From the NCBI GenBank assembly GCA_032718475.1, contig JAUCBJ010004966.1, positions 1 to 23,505 of the forward strand: 23,505 nucleotides of DNA. Reading direction: 5' to 3'. A program made the translations under genes and the position numbers. The stretch is from Nemertoderma westbladi. Its lineage: Eukaryota; Xenacoelomorpha; Nemertodermatida; Nemertodermatidae. Each line of letters opens with the position of its first letter. Position 1 is the first letter of the stretch. Shown in pieces: positions 19,016 through 23,505 of the stretch. The notes beneath the pieces were generated by a model that was not told the DNA's origin, ran no database searches, and was given only the letters and a program-made list of their open reading frames with translations.

Positions 19016-20220
19016 TGTTCGCGCTTTTAGACCTTTAACAGTTTAACCTGCTCATTTAAGTGTCTCCTGAATCGACTATTGCCCTTGCCAATTGACATCA
19101 GTTGAAACCAGTCTATGCGCGGCGTATGACCCACAGTGTGGGAGACTGGATTCGGTTCTAGAGAAAGTTATTGCAGTAGGCTACTTTGTATTATTCGATT
19201 GATCGCTGATATATAATCTCCGACAACTATATTTACTTTTGGGGAAATATTAACGGTTCCTTTTGGACGTGGTGCTTTAAGTATCAAACAGAGTTATGAC
19301 TTACATTAATTACAACTAGAGGCTATAAGGTATCGCAAATGGCGCATTCTTTAGGAATGCTTTATTAACCTTCACACTACTTCACACTAATTCACACTAA
19401 TACGCACTGATTTGCCGACTGTCACTGATTTTGATCATATATAAGGAGGGTTGCAACTGACATATGTAGGGATTATGAAATAGCATTTATTTCACACCAA
19501 AACCACTATAAATTGAGCCCACAATTAGTAATGGTACACCCTTCTGCTTACCTCAGTAATTAAGAAAGTTCAGGGGTTTACGATTATTTATCAGTATTCT
19601 CCGAATATAACATCCATCATATAAACAGCAATTAACAACAATATAAAACAGCATTAAGGCAGTGCGGTGAAAATAGTCAGTGAATTGTTCAGGTCAGTCA
19701 GTTAGTAGGTGCGGTATGCAGTGTTATGTTAATAGATTTGCGTTCTTATGACTCTAGCCTCTGATGTTTAGGGCAAAGTCTGAAACGTCAGAACTTCCGA
19801 ATGAATCCTGAATGAAGTAGGATTCTAGGAAAAACTGCCTATTGCGTCATCTCCCGTAGGCTGCTGTAAACAAAAAGGGGAGATCGCTCTGATTGGCTGA
19901 AAACATATGTCAACAAAGAATATTCTCACACAAAGAAACAGCAGGTAGATTTCGTCATGTCCCAACTCTGTGTTTCTTGACAGGCGCGTAGGTGTACAAT
20001 TATTATTATTATTAGCTGACGTCGTACATGAGACAATAGAATTAATTGCACAGTACAAAATACTTAGGAATAATTAAGTAATTAGGTAATAATTAAATTT
20101 AAAGCACAAATAAGATATTAATGGTGAATATATGAATATAACAACGATATTATAAGTACAATATTTAGTATTTAGCGCATTGCGTAAAATGACTTATTAT
20201 GTCCGCAAAAACCTTTTACA
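19016..20220 (-). repeat. Long terminal-type repeat, arm D (1205 bp)
   Basis: Inverted partner of arm B. On the minus strand it starts TGTAAAAGGTTTTTGCGGAC (20220) and ends TCTAAAAGCGCGAACA (19016). It shares with B the GCGGACATAA motif, CCAATCAGAGCG (19885-19896), a GAG/GTAAGC donor-like site near 19548, the TATA box (19438-19444) and four 10-bp units (19371-19410). It is about 70 bp longer than B, mostly from an AT-rich insertion with an ATT run near 19999-20014. Its inner 200 bp resemble piece C more than B. Confidence 0.85.
19371..19896 (-). promoter_or_regulatory. Putative promoter and leader repeat inside arm D
   Basis: On the minus strand the order is CCAATCAGAGCG (19896-19885), TATATA (19444-19438), TCAGTG, a second TCAGTG near 19408, then four 10-bp AGTGTGAA-type units (19410-19371) and AATAAA near 19364. 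Order and spacing match arm B. Direction is toward gene copy 2. Inferred from conservation. Confidence 0.4.
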
Positions 20221-20714
20221 ATATAAGAAGTGAAATACAGCATATAGCATACTAATAATACTGTTATATAATTATATAATGAAATGAGGATAGAGTATAT
20301 TAGTGTTAGTGGTTAGTTGGGGTCGAACACTATTATGTCACTATTACTGTTACGTATAATGTTCTAGAATATGGCATTTTTATTTAATAGAATAAAATAG
20401 CCTCATGCAGATGCAAACCATGCAAATTTTGAACGCTCATGTCTCAGCTATTTTTCAACGAAATTTAGAGTATGTTACATATTTGGAATCCTTACATGGC
20501 CAGCTTTCCATCAGTACCAACAAATCACTATAAGGTTGAAGAATAACTGCGTTGTAACTGGTGAAATATCACCGGAGACACCTTTTTTAAGCGCTTGTAG
20601 CTAAAGATTGAAAGCAAAAATAAAAATTCTGGCTCACCCACGAAGGAGGAGGGAAGTGGAACTATCACTTCTCTATTTTAAACTTCATGCAATCTCATTA
20701 AGATTTGTAGAAAA

Positions 20715-20741
20715 TTTTTTTTTTGGGGGGGGGGGGGGGGG
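20715..20741 (+). repeat. T10 followed by G17 homopolymer
   Basis: Ten T and then seventeen G without interruption. Such runs are length-unstable and error-prone in sequencing, so the exact length is uncertain. Confidence 0.9.
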
Positions 20742-21384
20742 TCCAGGTACCTGAATAACGACACTATATTCCAGAACATGGTGTATTGTTGTATATTTAA
20801 TTTAATTATATTTAGTTATACCGGTATGTATGTATTGTTATTCAACTTTGTGTTCTACTGTAATACTGTACAGTACAATAAGATGGCGACGGCTGATCCG
20901 CCACTCGCAAAATGACGCCTATTCCAACCATCAGTCTAGCATTCCGCTGCCAAGGCTGCCTTGTGCAATTTATTTCGATAAATACACAAGTTAAGGAATA
21001 AAAGACCATTATTATATTATTATTATTAACAAAATGTTCTAGAACACATTTTTAGGTGTTAAATAAAGGAGCTCGATAAAGTATTAAAAAAATTTTTTTT
21101 TTGCTATGCAGGCCATTATATAAGAGCTGGCAGTCACAGATTTTACGGTATTTTTCATGACACCAAAATTACTTTAAAACCAGGGGTGCTACGCCTACGC
21201 TCAAAAGTCAAACCCTAGGGTTAAGTGGTAGCTAAACCAGTACAAAATTCCTCTGTTGAGTATAGAGAAAGTCCTCTGGGGAGTATAGTTCTGCGTTGAA
21301 TGCACTGGCAATAAATCATCAGACTTTGTGAATAATGCTTTGCGTAACAGCCAAAATAAAATTTGTTTTAGTTCACTTGAAACA

Positions 21385-21560
21385 TTATACACTCACTGGC
21401 AAACGAAATCACTGACAAATTCATTGAGTGTCTGTTCCACTGACTGACAAACCTACTACTCATCTTACTGAATGACCTTCTACTGAGACTGACTCACTGA
21501 CTGAGCAATTCACTTACTATCTAAGTCACAAACTGACGACCAACTGACTCACTCACTATA
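21385..21560 (+). repeat. Degenerate ACTG/ACTGACTC-rich tract
   Basis: Many close but imperfect ACTG, CTGAC and ACTC words, such as CCACTGACTGACAAAC and GACTGACTCACTGACTG. It is related in motif to the perfect (CAGT) array but heavily mutated. Confidence 0.6.
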
Positions 21561-22888
21561 CCAAATATTATTTACTCCTGTATATCAAATTATATTAAAT
21601 TACACATACATCACAGCGATATTTCGAATATTTTATAAACTGAAAAAAACGATATCTCTGCTATTTTTAGTGTCTTATCAAATTCTGTAAAATGCCATTT
21701 TGTTTCTGTGTATTATTGCATCAATTAATCTGTTTTTGTGTTTAAATTATGAACTCCATTGCATTTGAGCAACTGTGTTGAATTGTGGTCTACTAATTGG
21801 GTCTACTAATCGCCCGCCCCCATTAGAGAAAGACTGGAGGCCAATTGTAAAATATTGGCGAGAATATTGGCAGCCAATGAATTAAGAAATTCTTGCTGGC
21901 ACCCAAAATACAAAATACAAAGGCAATAAATATAAATGATTCGAGCGCCATTATTGATGCATGCATTGATTCACACCTGTTAATCAGTGCCAGTAAAACA
22001 CAAATAACTCAAATACCACCAGTAGTAGTGAGGTTCAGTTGGTACCCAGTGGAGAGAGAGATGCGCTTCGTATCTGCTGCAAATACAAACCATAACATTG
22101 GCCCAGTACAGTGCTTACTACCATATACCGGTACTGAAAATTATATTATAAAACGAAGTGACAATCAAGTGAGTTTTATCTCTTCTTCAAACCTCTTTTC
22201 CCAGGGTACCTACTAAAACGCGAAAACACCTGGAAGCAGCTAGAAACACTTCCCACCAGATAGAACCACCTAGTTCTAAGGACGGAAACTCCTAGAGTTA
22301 CCCAGAATAAGGCAGAAAACAGTGGTTCGCTATATTTTTTCAACCAAAATTCAAATTTAAACGTCATAATTAACTACATATATCCGTTTGCTATGTAAAT
22401 CTGAGAGGGATTTTTAAATTCCAGAATTGATAACAATTCAGCCAGTAATTCAGCAGATTGCACTGCTTTGTACCGGTACTAGACTAGCCTACTCATCTGA
22501 GCAGATGAACGATTCCGATTAAACTTCATCATTATCATTACGATGTGTACGGTCTACGGTCTTAACGGTATGGCATTCAAGTCGAAAAAAATACTCTGTT
22601 GAACATAAACATGGATTAAAAGTAAACCCGAGAACAACGGCGTTGAATCCAAATCTAACCGAAATGACGGACTGCGTCAAATAAACTCGTAATAAACACG
22701 ACGAAGTCCAGTCTTCTTTTTAACTCTATGTGGTTATCATGCAAGTAGTTAGTGTTACCTTCACTGTTAATAATGTTATACAGTGGGCGAAATATAATAA
22801 GAAAAGGATTAATTATTTTCGAGTTACATTAAAATTATATTAAAATATTATAACGAAATGAATTAGTTAATACTTGAATGTCCCATTC

Positions 22889-23505
22889 TGTTCGCGCTTT
22901 CAGACCTTTGGCAGTTTAACCCACCAAATTAAGATGTCTTCTAGATATTAAATCAGTTTTTAGTCTATGACAAGTATTTGATTCACTACACTAGTCGAAA
23001 CCAATCCGTGCGCGACCATTCACCCGCTGGATATTCCCGGGAGATTGGGTTCGACGGTTTAATTTTATTGCTATGTAAGCCTAATGTATTATTCGACTGA
23101 CAGTACTATATAATCTCTGACAATATTATTCACCTTCGGTAATATTAACAGTTCCTTTAGGACGTGGCGCTTTATCTATATAAACAGAGTTATGACTTAA
23201 ACTACTCACAACGATATGGCTTAATTATAATTCACATATATGGCGCATTCTTTAGGAATTGCTTCTTTAACAGACTCACTCATACACAATGCTGCACAAT
23301 ACTGCACACTAATCTGCCAATCTTCACTGATTTTAGTCACATATAAAAGGAACACAGGCTGACTCATGTAGGGTCTATCAAATAACATTAGATTCACTTC
23401 AAACCACTTTAACATAAGTCACAATCGTTTATCTGTAACCCTTCTCTCTTACCTTCGGTATATCAAGAATATTGGGTTTCGGGGTTATTTATCGTTATTC
23501 CAAAT
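22889..23505 (-). repeat. Long terminal-type repeat, arm E (right outer arm, partial)
   Basis: Reverse complement of about 545-1161, with roughly 20 differences by eye. It starts at the inner end TGTTCGCGCTTTCAGACC and runs off the window at 23505, so about 625 bp of outer arm should lie beyond the edge if it matches A. The TATA element is TATAAAA at 23342-23348 (TTTTATA on the minus strand), and the donor-like CTCTTACCTTCGG is at 23446-23458. Confidence 0.9.

Larger units (their letters stand above)
20221..22888. other. 2.7-kb spacer between arms D and E
   Basis: No gene is supported. It contains a T10/G17 homopolymer block (20715-20741), an A7T10 block near 21087, a degenerate ACTG-rich stretch (about 21385-21560) and a few TACCGGTA motifs (20820, 22126, 22470). 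The 107-codon plus frame at 21893-22216 shows no domain. If arms A and E bound one element, this stretch and 1162-3886 would be its own interior. Confidence 0.5.

Noticed and set aside
21893-22216. 107-codon plus frame between arms D and E
   Set aside because: No recognisable motif and no second copy in the window.

Overview
The window looks like repeat-rich nuclear DNA of an animal, probably an invertebrate; I cannot name the species. The reasons are remnants of a BEL/Pao-type integrase and of at least three non-LTR (LINE) retrotransposon pieces, a very long tetranucleotide microsatellite, foldback and minisatellite repeats, AT-rich spacers, and no operons or ribosome-binding sites. I found no intact host gene, no transposase, and no tRNA or rRNA.

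The frame of the window is a family of long terminal-type repeats (arms). Arm A (1-1161, + orientation, probably starting about 80 bp left of the window) is nearly identical to arm E (22889-23505, - orientation, running off the right edge). Arms B (3887-5022, +) and D (19016-20220, -) form a second, more diverged inverted pair. An outer piece C' (6276-6581, -) abuts an inner piece C (6584-6783, +). Full arms begin TGTAAAAG, end GCGCGAACA, and share a CCAAT-type box, a TATA box, a 10-bp tandem leader repeat and a splice-donor-like site.

Inside the arms are two paralogous copies of one unrecognised gene. Copy 1 is at 1650-3808 (+), just inside arm A. Copy 2 is at 13016-14801 (-). Both encode a protein of up to about 700 residues with a CxxC...CxxH zinc-type cluster and an FYGIKDHP block; copy 1 also has a Lys/Arg-rich tail. 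Both are broken, at different places. A small ORF points away from the start of each copy, and the DNA around it is also related between copies. The best reading is an undescribed family of large mobile elements that carries this gene and has nested into itself. An LTR-element reading is also possible.

Layout: arm A 1-1161; divergent small ORF 1413-1616; gene copy 1 1650-3808; arm B 3887-5022; reverse-transcriptase shard 5215-5545; spacer with ACCGGTA motifs; 68-bp tandem repeat 5997-6209; C'/C junction 6276-6783; foldback repeat 7342-7803; LINE endonuclease fragment to 9252, interrupted by a second LINE tail on the minus strand (9253-10133); (CAGT) array 10134-12500; GC-rich flank; gene copy 2 13016-14801 with its divergent ORF 14897-15091; hairpin repeat array 15880-16365; BEL/Pao integrase remnant 16583-17393; an unexplained 1.6-kb spacer; arm D; a 2.7-kb unexplained spacer; arm E.
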